Origin: Halichoerus grypus
Taxonomy: Eukaryota > Chordata > Mammalia > Carnivora > Phocidae
Direction: 5' to 3'
NCBI RefSeq assembly: GCF_964656455.1
Contig: NC_135719.1
Location: forward strand, 9,465,163-9,529,162
DNA: 64,000 nt
A program made the position numbers and the translations under genes. Below are positions 44,430-55,725 of the stretch, one piece after another. The notes below the pieces were generated by a model that saw nothing but the letters and a program-made list of their open reading frames with translations, was not told the DNA's origin and searched no databases. Position 1 is the first letter of the stretch. Each line of letters opens with the position of its first letter.

Positions 44430-44600
44430 GTCCTCAGCAATTGCTTAAACTTCTCCCTTGCTTTAAAACATGGGGGTAACTGAGGTCCAGAGAGGCTTAA
44501 GGGACTGGTTTCATAGAAATTAGAGGTAGAAAAAGGGATCAAACCCAGACCTTTGGAGACCAAGCACAGACATATTTCAGCTATAACAGGCTGCCTCACA
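44430..44600 (-). mobile_element. MIR SINE, reverse orientation
   Basis: 'GGTAACTGAGGTCCAGAGAG' and 'GGGATCAAACCCAGACCTTT' match the reverse complement of MIR. Confidence 0.6.
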
Positions 44601-45550
44601 AAAATGTAAGTGCCTCATGAGTGTCCAAGTCATCTCTGCTCAGAAACCTAGCCAATTTTCTCCGTATTGCTTCAGTTTTAATATATGCACTGTCAAAGGG
44701 AGCATATATAAAAACGAACATTGTTAGTGATGGTAATTAAATCCTGGACTCATCCCTACATTCCGCTATAACAGCACGCATCACAGCATTTTATAACTGT
44801 CTCTTTGCTGGCCCATCTCCCCTTCCTCCTCCACCACACTGCAGATCCCCTGACGACAGTCGTCTTGTTCCCAGCACCGAGCACAGCACCTGATACAAGT
44901 CTGACCCTGGATAGATGGTAGTCAGGCCACTGACTGCGCCAGGGAGGTATGTCCCGTCTATAATGATGAACATTCATTTCGTACCTTAGTCTGAGAGGAA
45001 GCAAGGAGAAAACTGATGTCATGTGCAAGGGTCCCAGCGAATTGTCAGAGTATAAGAGAATTCTGTAGATGCCTTGCACGGGTTTTTTGTTCTATGGCTT
45101 TATAATAAAATTAAAGCCTCATATGTATGTCAGGAGGCAGGATGGCTGAATCCAGTATTTTAGCATGTTGCAAATTTTAAGCATCAGATCTGCTCTATTT
45201 CCAGAATTAAGTCAGTTGTTCATTAATCCTTTATGTGTTGAGAACCTGGGTGGCCCAGCCAAAGATACGCCATCTGGCAACCAAAAGCAGTTTCAAAATA
45301 AGCTAACTCCTTCACTTATGTTTCTCAAAAATCGTGAAGTGGAGGTTAATACATACTCCAGAGAAGCCATTATTAGAAAGGTCTTACCTTCCCTGACCAT
45401 TTCCCTCACTTTCCTGCCATTGCTTTAGTCCTCCCTTCCAGCACCCTTCTGGATCAAAACAGTAGAATAACACAACTTATATATCTCGTCTCCAACCTCA
45501 ACCCCAGAAAATAGTACCAAATTAATTTAAAAGGTATAAACCCTCAATAG
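44601..45550. other. Unassigned sequence, no gene seen
   Basis: About 950 bp. Short frames only, no family recognised. Confidence 0.38.
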
Positions 45551-45565
45551 AAAAGAGAGTAAGAG

Positions 45566-45771
45566 GGACGCCCAGGTGGTTCAGTTGGTTAAGCGGCTGC
45601 CTTCAGCTCAGGTCATGATCCCGGGGTCCTGGGATCGAGTTCTGCATCTGGCTCCCTGCTCAGCGGGGAGGCCTGCTTCTCCCTCTGCCTCTGCCTGTGG
45701 CTCACCCTGCTTGTGAGCTCTCTCTCTCTCACACACACACAAATAAATAAATAAAATCTTTGAAAGAAAAG
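45566..45771 (+). mobile_element. CAN-SINE with TSD
   Basis: AAAAGAGAGTAAGAG (45551-45565) and AAAAGAGAATAAGAG (45772-45786) form the TSD. A short CA run sits between the CT tract and the AAATAAATAAATAAAATC end. Confidence 0.95.
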
Positions 45772-45786
45772 AAAAGAGAATAAGAG

Positions 45787-46264
45787 GTGGGACACAAAGA
45801 GACAAAAGATGTCAGCAGAGTTCTGCAGGATGGTGATCCCATGGACGGAGACACAAGAACCACCTCTGGGTGAGCAGACGTCCCAACCAGGAGTGACGGA
45901 GCCGGCATCACACTCGGAGAGGATCTCAGCCTGGCTTGCGGACACAGAGAGAGACTTGGGATTCAGAAACCCTTGGTGGAAGTGAAATGTGAGGCTGGAA
46001 TGGAAACTTGAAGAAGACATACAGATGGAGTAAGGGTACTCACGGCCACTTTCCCCTGGCCACCATACCTCACACACACATGTGGAAATACAGACGCCTG
46101 GAAGCAATACATACTTGCTCCACACAAACAATCAGACAACTTCTTAAAGTAATCGAATGTTCCAGGGAAAAGAACTCTGTGTTCTGGCATTGAGGGGCCC
46201 AAGATAATAGACAGCAGCCCTCCTGATCCCCCTAAGGCAGAGCCTTCCATTTGAGAACCCCACC
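45787..46264. other. Unassigned sequence
   Basis: No gene or repeat recognised. Confidence 0.38.
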
Positions 46265-46424
46265 TACAAAATGCAAAAGGGTGTCATCTCTATGAAGGGG
46301 TATTTAGCAATACGGAGCAGAATCACGTATGCATCTGTACTCTGACCAACTCCACTTCCACAAATCTGTCCACATGACGTATACGCAAAAATACGCACAA
46401 AGCTATTCACTGCAACTGTATTTG

Positions 46425-48394
46425 TTTTTTTTTTTTTAAGTTTTTATTTCAATTCCAGTTAGTTAACATAGAGTGTAATATTAGTTTTAGGTGTACAAGA
46501 TAGAGAGTCAACACCCACACATCACCCTGTGCTCATCCCAAGTGCACTCCTCAATGCCCATCACGCGTTTCCCGCATCCCCCAACCCCCTCCCCTCTGGT
46601 AACCATCAGGGCTTTCTCCATAGTTAAGAGTCTGTTTCTTAGTTTGCCTCTCTCTCTTTTTCTTTTTCCCTTTTGCTGGTTTGTTTTGTTTCTTACATTC
46701 CACATAAGAGTGAAATCATATGGTATTTGTCTTTCTCTGACTGCCTTGTTTTGCTTAGCATAATACTCTCTAGCTCCATCCATGTTGTTGCAAATGGCAA
46801 GATTTCATTCTTTTTATGGTCGAGTAATATTCCACTATATATATACACCACATCTTTATCCATTCATCAATCAATGGGCACTTGGGCTATTTGCATAATT
46901 TGGCTATTGTAGATAATCCTGCTATAAACATCAGGGTGCATGTATCCCTTTGAATTGGTATTTTTGTATTCTTTGGATAAATACCTAGTAGTGCGATTGC
47001 TGGATCATATGGTAGCTCTATTTTTAACTTTTTGAGGAACCTCCACACTGTTTTCCAGAGTGGCTGCACCAGTTTGCATTCCCACCAACAGTGCAAGAGA
47101 GTTCCCCTTCTTCCGCATCCTTGCCAACACCTGTTTTTCTTGTGTTGTTGATTTTAGCCATTCTGACAGGTGTGAGGTGAGATGTCATTGTAGTTTTGAT
47201 TTGTATTTCCCTGATGATAAGTGATGTTGAGCATCTTTTCATGTGTCTGTTGGCCATCTGTGTGTCCTCTTTGAAAAAAAAATGTCTATTCATGTCTTCT
47301 GCCCATTTTTAATTGAATTATTCATTTTGGGGATGATAAGTTGTATCAGTTCTTTATTTATTTTGAATACTAACCCTTTATTGGAAATGTCACTTGCAAA
47401 TATCTTCTCCCATCAGTAGGTTACCTTTTAGTTTTGTTGGTTGTTTCCTTTGCTGTGCAGAATCTTTTTATTTTGATGAAGTCCCAATAGTTTTTTTGTT
47501 TTGTTTTTATCTGTTTTTTTGCTTTTGTTTCCCTTGCCTCAGGAGCCATAACTAGAAAGAAGTTGCTATGGCCAATGTCAAAGAAGTTACTGCCTGTGCT
47601 CTCTTCTAGAATTTTTATGGTTTCAGCTCTCATATTTAGGTCTTTAATCCATTTTGAATTTATTTTTGTGTGTGGTGTAAGAAAATGGTCCAGTTTCATT
47701 CTTTTGCATGGAGCTGTCAATTTTCCCAACATCATTTGTTGAAGAGACTATCTTTTCCCATTGGATAGTCTTTCCTGCCTTCTCAAAGATTAATTGACCA
47801 TATAATTGTGCATTTATTTCTGGGTTTTCTCTTCTGTTCTATTGATCCATGGGTCTATTCTTGTGCCAGTACCATACTGTCCTGATGAATATAGCATTGT
47901 AATATAGCTTGAAGTCCAGCTTTGCTTTTCTTTTTCAAGATTGCTTTAGCTATTCAGGGTCTTTTGTGGTTCCATACAAATTTTAGGACTGTTTGTTTCT
48001 AGGTCTGTGAAAAAGGCTGTTGATATTTTGATAGGGATTGCATTAAATGTGTAGATTCCTTTGGGTAGTATTGACATTTTAACAATATTTGTCCTTCCAG
48101 TCCATGAGCATAGAATGTCTTTCCATTTGTTTGTGTCATCTTCAATTTCTTTCATCAGAGTTTTATAGTTTTCAGAGTACAGGTCTTCCACCTCTTAGGT
48201 TAGGTTTATTCCTAGGTATCCTCTTGTTTTGGGTGCAATTGTAAATGGGATTGATGCCTTAATTTCTCTTCCTACTGCTTCATTGTTGGTGTATAGAAAT
48301 GTAACAGATTTCTGTACGTTGATTTTGTATCCTGCAACTTCACTGAATTCATTTATCAGTTATAGCAGCTTCTTGGTATAGTCTTTCGGGTTTT
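46425..48394 (-). mobile_element. LINE-1, 5'-truncated, carnivore type, with TSD
   Basis: On the minus strand it reads ORF2 C-terminal part, 3' UTR and A-tail (T-run at 46427-46437). TSD TGCAACTGTATTTG (46411-46424) and TGCAACTGTATGTG (48395-48408). It is about 1.97 kb long and truncated inside ORF2. Its 3' UTR ('TAGGTGTACAAGATAGAGAG' on the + strand) differs from that of the L1 at 1-4231, so it is another subfamily. Confidence 0.93.
46690..48394 (-). pseudogene. LINE-1 ORF2 C-terminal relic
   Basis: Minus-strand frames match successive ORF2 parts. 47946-48191 holds '[20 protein letters not shown]' and 47421-47735 holds '[19 protein letters not shown]'. 46887-47293 covers [12 protein letters not shown] through the Cys/His region and [12 protein letters not shown] sequence. 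The frame changes between blocks and an A-rich KQIKTKQKN insertion lies near 47500. The catalytic FADD region is outside the truncated copy, so it is not functional. Confidence 0.88.
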
Positions 48395-48691
48395 TGCAAC
48401 TGTATGTGTAATAGTGAGAGACAGGACCCAAATGTCATCAGTAGGAACGGGCTGAATAAACACTGGGACATCAAAACAAAGCAAAGCTCTGCAACTTTGC
48501 GGAAACGTGAAAGGCACCTATAGACTGCTAAGTCTGTCTCCATGATACATTGTTAACAGGGGAGGAAAAAGCAAAGCACAGAACAATGTTTAGAGTATGT
48601 TACATTTTGTGTAAGAAGGGAGGAAATATGAATATAAAAACATATATTTATACTTTTTACATAATGGAAGAATAAGACAAAACCAATTTTT

Positions 48692-48874
48692 TAAAAAGAT
48701 TTTATTTATTTATTTGAGAAAGAGAGAGCAGGAGCAGGGGCAGAGGGAGAGAGAAAGGGAGAAGCCGACTCCCCGCTGAGTGCAGACCCTGACACAGGGC
48801 TTGATCCCAGGACACTGAGATCATGGCCTGAACTGAAGTCAGATGCTTAACCGACTGAGCCACCCAGGTGTCCC
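48692..48874 (-). mobile_element. CAN-SINE, reverse orientation, with TSD
   Basis: AAGACAAAACCAATTTTT (about 48674-48691) and AAAACAAAACCAATTTCT (48875-48892) form the TSD. It is a diverged copy. Confidence 0.93.
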
Positions 48875-48944
48875 AAAACAAAACCAATTTCTAAAAACCC
48901 TTGCCTAAATGTTTACATAAAACCAAATCTTTAAAATGCTCACT

Positions 48945-49275
48945 TAAAAAACAGAGATTAGCAGACTCAATAAAAAAGCAAGACCTAACGATATATTCTT
49001 TACAAAAAACACTCCGTAAACATAAAAATGAAGAAAAGTTGAAAGAAAAAGGTTGAGGAAAGACCTATAATACAAACACTGAGCATAAGCAAGCTGGTGT
49101 GACCCTAAAAATAACAGGCAAAGGAAACTTCAAGAGACAGAGTATTACAGGAGATTGAGCAGGGCATTTCATTACCGTAAGAGGGTCAATTCATCAAGAA
49201 AACATAACAACCTTGTGTGCACCTTATAACATGCTTCCCAGATACACAAACAAAATTTGACAGAACTGATTTTTG
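48945..49275 (+). mobile_element. Old LINE-1 ORF2 endonuclease-region fragment
   Basis: 'GGGTCAATTCATCAAGAAAA' followed by CATAACAACC corresponds to the 'GSIHQEDITIL' segment of L1 ORF2. 'AAAAAAGCAAGACCTAACGA' corresponds to the 'KKQDPT' segment. It is heavily decayed with no open frame. Confidence 0.7.
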
Positions 49276-50258
49276 GAAGCGTTCTCTGCAATTAGAGGAG
49301 GCTACGTCTCTCACTTTGTCACTTTCAGAGCGTGCCTACAGTTGACAACTAGCTGCCCTGAGTTGCTTTTTAAGGCCCCTCATGCCATTGCCAATAGCCA
49401 GCACGATCCGCAGCCTCGGGCTTATCATTGTCCCCTAGCATCCAAGTCCCCCAGCCACTGCATCAGCAAATGCCTGGTTTTCCCCTCCCCCCTCCTCCCC
49501 CCTCCCACCCCCGCACCTTATCCAAATTAACCGCAGGTAAAAAGCTTCATAATCATGATGTCGCTGCATGCCAGGTGTTATCACACCCCTTATCACTAAT
49601 AATGGGGCCCTTAAGGCTTCAGTTGGTGAGTAATCCAGCTCTGAAATTCTGTCCGCTTTCAGGGGTCACACCTGTTCTCAACTATCTCAGTCTGAGCCTC
49701 CCAGACAGCCAAGCCTGAGGCGATCCCAAGGAACTGGAGGGGTTTTGGGGGGGAGGGGAAGAGGGAGTGAGACAGGGAAGGGGGGAGAACCGTTAGGACG
49801 GTGCAGTGCTAGCTGGCCATCGCCTTAAAGTGCACGGTCCTGTGGGACCATCTGTTTCTCAGCACGGTCTGTCTAGGAGGGGAGAAAGGGGGAAAATTTG
49901 ATCAACTGGCTCCCACGTCCACCGTCAAAGCTTAGCCCCGGAGGTTGCACCCAGTGGGGACCCATGATGTCCACCACTTCAGCATCAGCAGGAAGCCCCC
50001 TGGGCATGGGGGAAGAATCACAGAGCATGGACACAAAGGAAGATGCTGTCAAAGCGTGTGTGATGGTGGTCAGAGTCCATGAAAAGATGCTTCTGGCAGC
50101 AACAGCTAGAACGGGACATCTGAGGGAAAGAATCCAGATGGTACAGAGGAGGAATCTGATGCAGAATATGTACAAAACCTACACCAAACGGTCATTTAAA
50201 TATGAAATGTTGAATGCTTTTCCCTCAAGTTGGAAAGAAAACAAAGTTGCCTATGAAC
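49276..50258. other. Unassigned sequence with C-rich and G-rich blocks
   Basis: A C-rich block (about 49484-49517) and a G-rich block (about 49738-49790) lie 230 bp apart and could form quadruplexes on opposite strands. The open frame at 49898-50383 runs into an L1 relic at its end and is not a gene. Confidence 0.45.
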
Positions 50259-50483
50259 ACCATTTCTATCAACAATGTACCTGGGGTCAAAGGAAGTTCA
50301 GTAAAGGAAGAGAAGGAAATAGGAGCTACAAGGATTGGAAAGGAAGAAATAAAGCTGCTATTATTCATGGAGAATATGATTGAGTGCTTAGAAAATTCAA
50401 AAGAATCTATACACTATTAGAATTAATAAATGAATTTATTGGGAACTATGAGAAAAAAATCAGTTTAAAAATCAATTGTGTTA

Positions 50484-50683
50484 GGGGCGCCTGGATGGCT
50501 CAGTTGTTAAGCATCTGCCTTCAGCTCAGGTCATGATCCCAGGGTCCTGGGATCGAGCCCCACATCGGGCTCCCTGCTCTGCGGGAAGCCTGCTTCTCCC
50601 TCTCCCACTCCCCCTGCTTGTGTTCCCTCTCTCGCTGTCTCTCTCTCTCTCTCTCTGTCAAATAAATAAATAAAATCTTAAAA
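50484..50683 (+). mobile_element. CAN-SINE with exact TSD
   Basis: TSD AAAAATCAATTGTGTTA at 50467-50483 and 50684-50700. It is a GTGTTCCCTC-subfamily copy with a near-consensus body, so probably recent. It used the 5' flank of the retrocopy at 50697 as its target. Confidence 0.97.
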
Positions 50684-50696
50684 AAAAATCAATTGT

Positions 50697-51072
50697 GTTA
50701 ATAGACTATATAAGCTCTATTTTTTCAGCTGGTATTAAAATAAATCACATTTTGATACCAGTACAAGGTGTCTTTTAAACAAGGATGTCATCAACCTCAT
50801 TTTTTATAGCATTGATGTTTTATGAAGAGAAAATTAAAAATGAAAGCATAATTGCTATGATTATTAGAATTATATCATGATTGTATTGTAGTTTTGCTCT
50901 GTTTCAGATAAGCAAGTTGATCTAAGAAGTTACCAAAACTATTCTTAAAAATGCTAAAGCGGGTAACTTTTTCTTCTGTTATTTTTTCCCTCCTCCCACT
51001 AAGTTTTATAATGTATTCCTGTGTATACAGGCAATAAAGGTAAAAGACAGTTTGTACTAAAAAAAAAAAAAA
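50697..51072 (+). pseudogene. Probable processed retrocopy (3' UTR fragment) of an unidentified gene
   Basis: The segment ends AATAAA at 51033-51038, then about 20 bp, then an A-run at 51059-51072, as a polyadenylated mRNA would. It sits between AAAAATCAATTGT copies (about 50684-50696 and 51068-51080), which fit its TSD in the host L1. No protein-like frame is present, so it looks like a 5'-truncated copy of a 3' UTR. I do not recognise the parent gene. Confidence 0.6.
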
Positions 51073-51190
51073 TCAATTGTATTTCCACATAGGAGCAACA
51101 CATTGACAAAAAAATGAAATCTTAAAATAAATGCCATTTATGACAGCGTCAAAATCATCCAACATTGCCTGGCTCTGAAGCCCATGGATA

Positions 51191-51534
51191 TATGAAAAAC
51201 AACTCAAGGATGATTATTTTAAAAAGCCAAAACAAAACCAAACAGAAATACTCAAGGCTCTGGAGCTGTGAATTTCCATTTCCTTTTCACTTTGTTCATG
51301 TTGTAAATTTCTCCCCCTCCAGGTCCAGATCCCATCTACCTTAGTGTCTCTCCCTGGGAGGTGTGATCACAAAGGTGATAAGACCTGTCCTGTCGATGGA
51401 AAGAAAAATAATTAATGGTAGAAATAATGCCACAAGACTGCTTCTGAAGGCCTCCTGGGGAAAAGCCACTTGCGCTCCATGAGTGGGATTGGACACACTA
51501 CACATGGAAACCAGAATCTGAAAGAACAGTTAAG
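51191..51534. other. Unassigned sequence
   Basis: No gene or repeat recognised. Confidence 0.35.
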
Positions 51535-51549
51535 AAATTTTACAAACTG

Positions 51550-51750
51550 GGGGTGCCTGGGTGGCTCAGTCGTTAGGCGTCTGCCTTCGGCTCAGGTCAT
51601 GATCCCAGGGTTCTGGGATCGAGCCCCGCATCGGGCTCCCTGCTCCGCGGGAAGCCTGCTTCTCCCTCTCTCACTCCCCCTGCTTGTGTTCCCTCTTTTG
51701 CTGTGTCTCTGTCAAATAAATAAATAAAATCTTAAAAAAAAAAAAAGAAA
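51550..51750 (+). mobile_element. CAN-SINE with TSD
   Basis: AAGAAATTTTACAAACTG before and AAGAAAAATTTACAAACTG after form a near-exact TSD. GTGTTCCCTC subfamily with 'CCGCGGGAAGCCTG'. Confidence 0.95.
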
Positions 51751-52052
51751 AATTTACAAACTGAATGGTGCTGCTGGAGACTGAGAGTTTTTGGTTCCCC
51801 TTTCCTTCAATGTCGACTTGGTGGTAATCAAATCTGCCCTACAGCTTCAAAGTCAAAAGGGAGAAGACTTTTGCTCACCTTCGGGAGAAGAAAGCTGTGT
51901 ATCTTCGGAAGAATTTGGGAGAACTTCCTGGGGGGTTGGTTGGAAGCTATTTGAGTATCATCACCCACCCTCATACCCAAAGCCCCTGCACCTTGCCTCC
52001 CCCCTCCACTCATTTTGCCAACTGCGCCATTTTGTCTAAAATAAGTCTTCTC

Positions 52053-52253
52053 TGGGAGCCTGGGTGGCTCGGTCAGTTAAGCGTCTGCCTTCAGCTCAGG
52101 TCATGATCCTGAGGTCCTGGGATCAAGCCCCAAGTTGGGCTCTCTGCTCAGCGGAGAGTCTACGTCTCCCTCTCCCACTGCCCGCTACCCCCTCTAACTT
52201 GTGTTCTCTCTCAAATACATAAATAAAATCTTTAAAAATAAATAAAATAAAAT
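52053..52253 (+). mobile_element. CAN-SINE with exact TSD
   Basis: TSD AAAATAAGTCTTCTC at 52038-52052 and 52254-52268. The tail is a TAAAA repeat that merges with the TSD. Confidence 0.95.
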
Positions 52254-52268
52254 AAAATAAGTCTTCTC

Positions 52269-53616
52269 AGTTTGGTGTTCCAACCATACCTTGCACATTT
52301 TTCTCATGCTCTGCCAGGACCTTCTTGGGGACTTCAGAAACCTGTCTTGGTTGGCTTGTTAGACTCCAGGGCCTTTTACCCACAGGGCACTCTGGTTTCG
52401 GTGACCAAAGTTGACAAGCTTTTAAGGGATCTACTGTGATGTTACAAACCAGGAGAAACACATGGACTCTAAATATTAAAAAATCAATACAAATACATAT
52501 TTAAACGTCCATAAAATGTAACTGCAGTCAGCTCACCCTTGGTTTGGTATGAATTACACTGAGGATGGCTCGTGGGTATATTTCAATGTGTGTTTTGGGG
52601 TGGTGCGGTCTCTAAAATGAGGAGCGCTCATGCTCTTCTGAGGTCTTCTATGGCCCTCCAGAATTCCCAGCGTGGGCCTACAGATTAGGACACCTTTTGA
52701 GAGTTTCAAAGGTGGATGATTAAATGAGACCATAGAAATTAAGGTACTTGGAAAGAACAAGAAGTATCTGCACACAAATGCCAATAAATTTTTTTAAGGT
52801 TCTTTGAGGACCTCTTCTGTCATTCTTTATCCTCTCCTTTTTCACTCTGAGAGAACAAGTCACGGTTCCCTGGAGACACATCCACACCCACCTCCTACTC
52901 TGGTTTCTCTGCTCACCAAGCCCACTCTAAATCTGCCACCAGGGTCCAGACAAAACTCAAGCAAGGGAAAATTTTCTGTCATTTCTCATGCCCCACGGAA
53001 ACTTGATGTTTCTAAGGCTCACACCACTTGCCAAGAGTAGGAGCAATTGATTAAGGATCAATGCCCTTCCCTCCATTGTAATCTGTCCCACTGGAACCCT
53101 TCTCCTATACCCCCTAAAATGTTCCTGGAATATTTAGCTCTCAGTATTCTCCATGATTGAGGAAAGGGGGTTTTTCTTGCTGTCTTCTTCCCTATCTTTT
53201 TAGTTGGAAAGCTCCTTTCACCCAAAGCAGGATACTCTCTCATTACTGTTAACTCCCGGGCAGAGGATGGTAATGAAGATCATGATACTAATTATTGACC
53301 GAAATAAACTCAGGTCTGCTGGTAGTGCAGCCATGAGTAGAAGAGCTGTTTGAAAGCAACACAAGACCACACTTCATATCTGGGATTTTTCTAGTGGTCT
53401 AGAATCCATATTGGACTTTAGAATCCATATTCCTAATCTCTAGCATTCATTAGAGAACAATGTGATTAATCAAAGTTTTGCTTATAATAAAAAAAAAATA
53501 TTTCCCTGGAGTGTTAGAAGACCTTGAGTCAGGAAGAAAGCAATGGGTGCTCTTGGAGGAGGGAGTATTTCCCCACACTTCACATCCCCTTCTGTGGAGT
53601 TATGGAAGTACGGACA
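52269..53616. other. Unassigned sequence, no gene seen
   Basis: About 1.35 kb with short frames only and no recognisable family. Confidence 0.4.
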
Positions 53617-53630
53617 GAAATAGGGATTCC

Positions 53631-53820
53631 ATAGAGGGGAAGGGGATGGGAGGATGGGTTAGCCTGGTGATGGGTATTAAAGAGGGCACATTCTGCATGG
53701 AGCACTGGGTGTTATACGCAAACAATGAATCATGGAACACTACATCAAAAACTAATGATGTAATGTATAGTGATTAACATAACATAATAATAAAAAAAAA
53801 GTGGAAAAAAAAGAAAGAAA
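53631..53820 (+). mobile_element. LINE-1 3' UTR, heavily 5'-truncated, with TSD
   Basis: It matches 4051-4215 of the first L1 ('GGATGGGTTAGCCTGGTGAT', 'CTGCATGGAGCACTGGGTGT'). TSD GAAATAGGGATTC at 53617-53629 and 53821-53833. At about 190 bp it contains only the end of the element. Confidence 0.93.
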
Positions 53821-53833
53821 GAAATAGGGATTC

Positions 53834-54829
53834 TATTTGCTACCCACCAAAACCGCTCCTTCTCCTCTGCTCCATTTCTGAGACTGCATTGCTCCTTGAT
53901 TCACCCTCTGACCTTGGAGTCACTTTCGATTTCTCTTTTACCTTCATTGTTCCAATGTCAGGTGCCTGCCTGCCTCATCAGTGAACCGTCTCTACCTGGC
54001 AAGCACTGCTGTTCCAACCTATTAGCCTTTTGCCCGGACTACCCAGTTGGCATAAGCTGGGTCTCCCCACCTGGAGCCTCTACCCACATACATTCCAAAA
54101 GATGAGGCTTCCTACACTGCAGAGCATGTCACTCAGAGCCAGGGATATTACCCTACCTGCTAGTCTATCAGGTTAAAGAAATTTCCTTCTATTATTAGCA
54201 AATTGGGTGTGTTTTTTTTTAGCGAGAGGTATTAATCTTACTGAATTTCTTTTTTTGCATCTCTTAAACTCAGCATGTGAATTCTTGTTGGATCCACGGA
54301 TATGCTGTATCATAGTAATATATTGTCTATTTTTATGTCATTTTAACCCTCCTGAGATAAACGCTACTTCCTTGTGATAGCAGATAATTGTTTTCAATTG
54401 AATTCAGTTTGCTAGTGTTTTGTTTGGGATTTTCACAGCTATGATTTTCAATAATTAGGGGTTTGCAAGGCAGTGATTTTCCAACAGTGAGCTGCATGGC
54501 CCTTAGTTTCCATGGAAGCCCTAAGTGTAGTTGGGGACGGGAGGAAGGCATGGGGGAGGGGAGTGAGAGCCAGTAGGTCACTCCACACTCTCCGCTCTGC
54601 CTCCACCAGAGATGCTTCATTTTTTAAAATCTCTTTCACACATGGAGGTTCCACATGTGACTTTAGTGTTCACGTTCTTTGAGTAAAAATGAATGGGGTG
54701 GTTTTCCATCTCTTCATATATGCCGAAACACTTTAAATAGCACAGAAAAGGATCTGTTCCTTAAAATCATTTGGGCTTGGATCCTTTTAATGGGGGGGAG
54801 GTGTAGTAAGATGGTCAGTAACTTTAAAG
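53834..54829. other. Unassigned sequence, no gene seen
   Basis: About 1 kb with no clear repeat family or coding signal. Confidence 0.4.
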
Positions 54830-55009
54830 ACCTTTCAAATTGGAATTTATTTGAAATAATTGTAGATGCACATGCAATTGTAAGAAATAATACCGAGAGG
54901 TTCTTTATACACTTTGCCCAATTTTCCCCAATGCTAACATTTTCAGAACTGTGGATATTGATATAACTTATTGGCCTTATTCAGATTTCCCCAGTTTTAC
55001 TTGTGCGTG

Positions 55010-55054
<45 letters not shown>

Positions 55055-55335
55055 GTCTATACAGTTTTAGCACCTGTGTGGGTTCAAGGATCGATGACCA
55101 CAGTCAAGCTACTCAACGCTCAACAGTCCCTAAACCACAAGGATCCTTCATGCTGCCCTTTTACAGTCAGACCCATGCACCTCTGGCACCCCTTCTCCTT
55201 ACCCATTTCTCATCCCTGAAGATCACTACTATATCCTCCATTTCTAAATTTTTTCATTTAAAAAATGTTATATGAATGAAACCATACAGTGTGTGACCTT
55301 TAGGGATTGGCTTTTTTTTACTCAGCCTAAGTCCC
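54830..55335 (-). mobile_element. Old LINE-1 3' UTR, reverse orientation
   Basis: 'GAAATAATTGTAGATGCACA', 'TTTGCCCAATTTTCCCCAAT' and 'GAATGAAACCATACAGTGTG' match reverse-complement parts of old mammalian L1 3' regions. It may belong with the ORF2 relic that starts at 55730, although the ORF2 C-terminal part expected between them is missing. Confidence 0.6.
55012..55052 (+). repeat. (GT)n microsatellite
   Basis: About 20 uninterrupted GT units inside the old L1 3' UTR. Confidence 0.97.
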
Positions 55336-55339
55336 TAGT

Positions 55340-55531
55340 GGAGCGCCTGGGTGGCTCAGTTGGTTAGGCGTCTGTCTTTGGCTCAGGTTGTGATCTCAGA
55401 GTCCTGGGATCAAGCCCCACATGGGGCTCCCTGCTCAGCGGGGAGCCTGCTTCTCCCTCTGCCCCTCACCCAGCTCGTGCTCTCTCTCTTAAATAAATAA
55501 ATAAAATCTTTTAAAAAAATAATAAAATCTT
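55340..55531 (+). mobile_element. CAN-SINE, first of a pair
   Basis: Standard copy with 'CTCGTGCTCTCTCTCTT' tail. It is followed immediately by a second SINE, consistent with insertion into its A-rich tail. Confidence 0.94.
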
Positions 55532-55725
55532 GGGGCACCTGGGTGGCTCAGTCTTTAAGCATCTGCCTTCAGCTCAGGTCATGATCCCAGGGTCCTGGGA
55601 TCGAGCCCCGCATTGGGCTCCCTGCTCGGCGGGGAGCCTTCTTTTCCCTCTCCCACTCCCCCTGCTTGTGTTCCCTCTCACTGTGTCTCTCTGTCAAATA
55701 AATAAAATCTTAAAAAAATAAAATA
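55532..55725 (+). mobile_element. CAN-SINE, second of a pair
   Basis: Head 'GGGGCACCTGGGTGGCTCAG', GTGTTCCCTC subfamily, with TAAAA-type tail. Confidence 0.94.

Larger units (their letters stand above)
46265..48680 (+). mobile_element. Old LINE-1 (L1M-type) 3' end, split by a younger L1
   Basis: Left part at 46265-46424 ('GCACAAAGCTATTCACTGCA'). Right part at 48395-48680 ('ACCCAAATGTCATCAGTAGG', 'AGCAAAGCACAGAACAATGT', 'AGTATGTTACATTTTGTG'). Both resemble the 3' region of an old L1 and join across the TSD of the inserted L1. Confidence 0.65.
50262..51190 (+). mobile_element. Old LINE-1 ORF2 relic, interrupted
   Basis: The left part (50262-50480) includes 'RIGKEEIKLLLF' where the RT motif FADD is decayed to FMEN. 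The sequence jumps at 'TTTAAAAATCAATTG' and resumes at 51068 with 'AAAAATCAATTGTATTTCCA', corresponding to ORF2 'KSIVFP'-like sequence, fading by about 51190. The interruption holds a retrocopy and a SINE. Confidence 0.75.

Noticed and set aside
49898..50383. 161-residue frame, considered as a processed gene
   Set aside because: Its last third is an L1 ORF2 relic, and the rest matches no protein I recognise.
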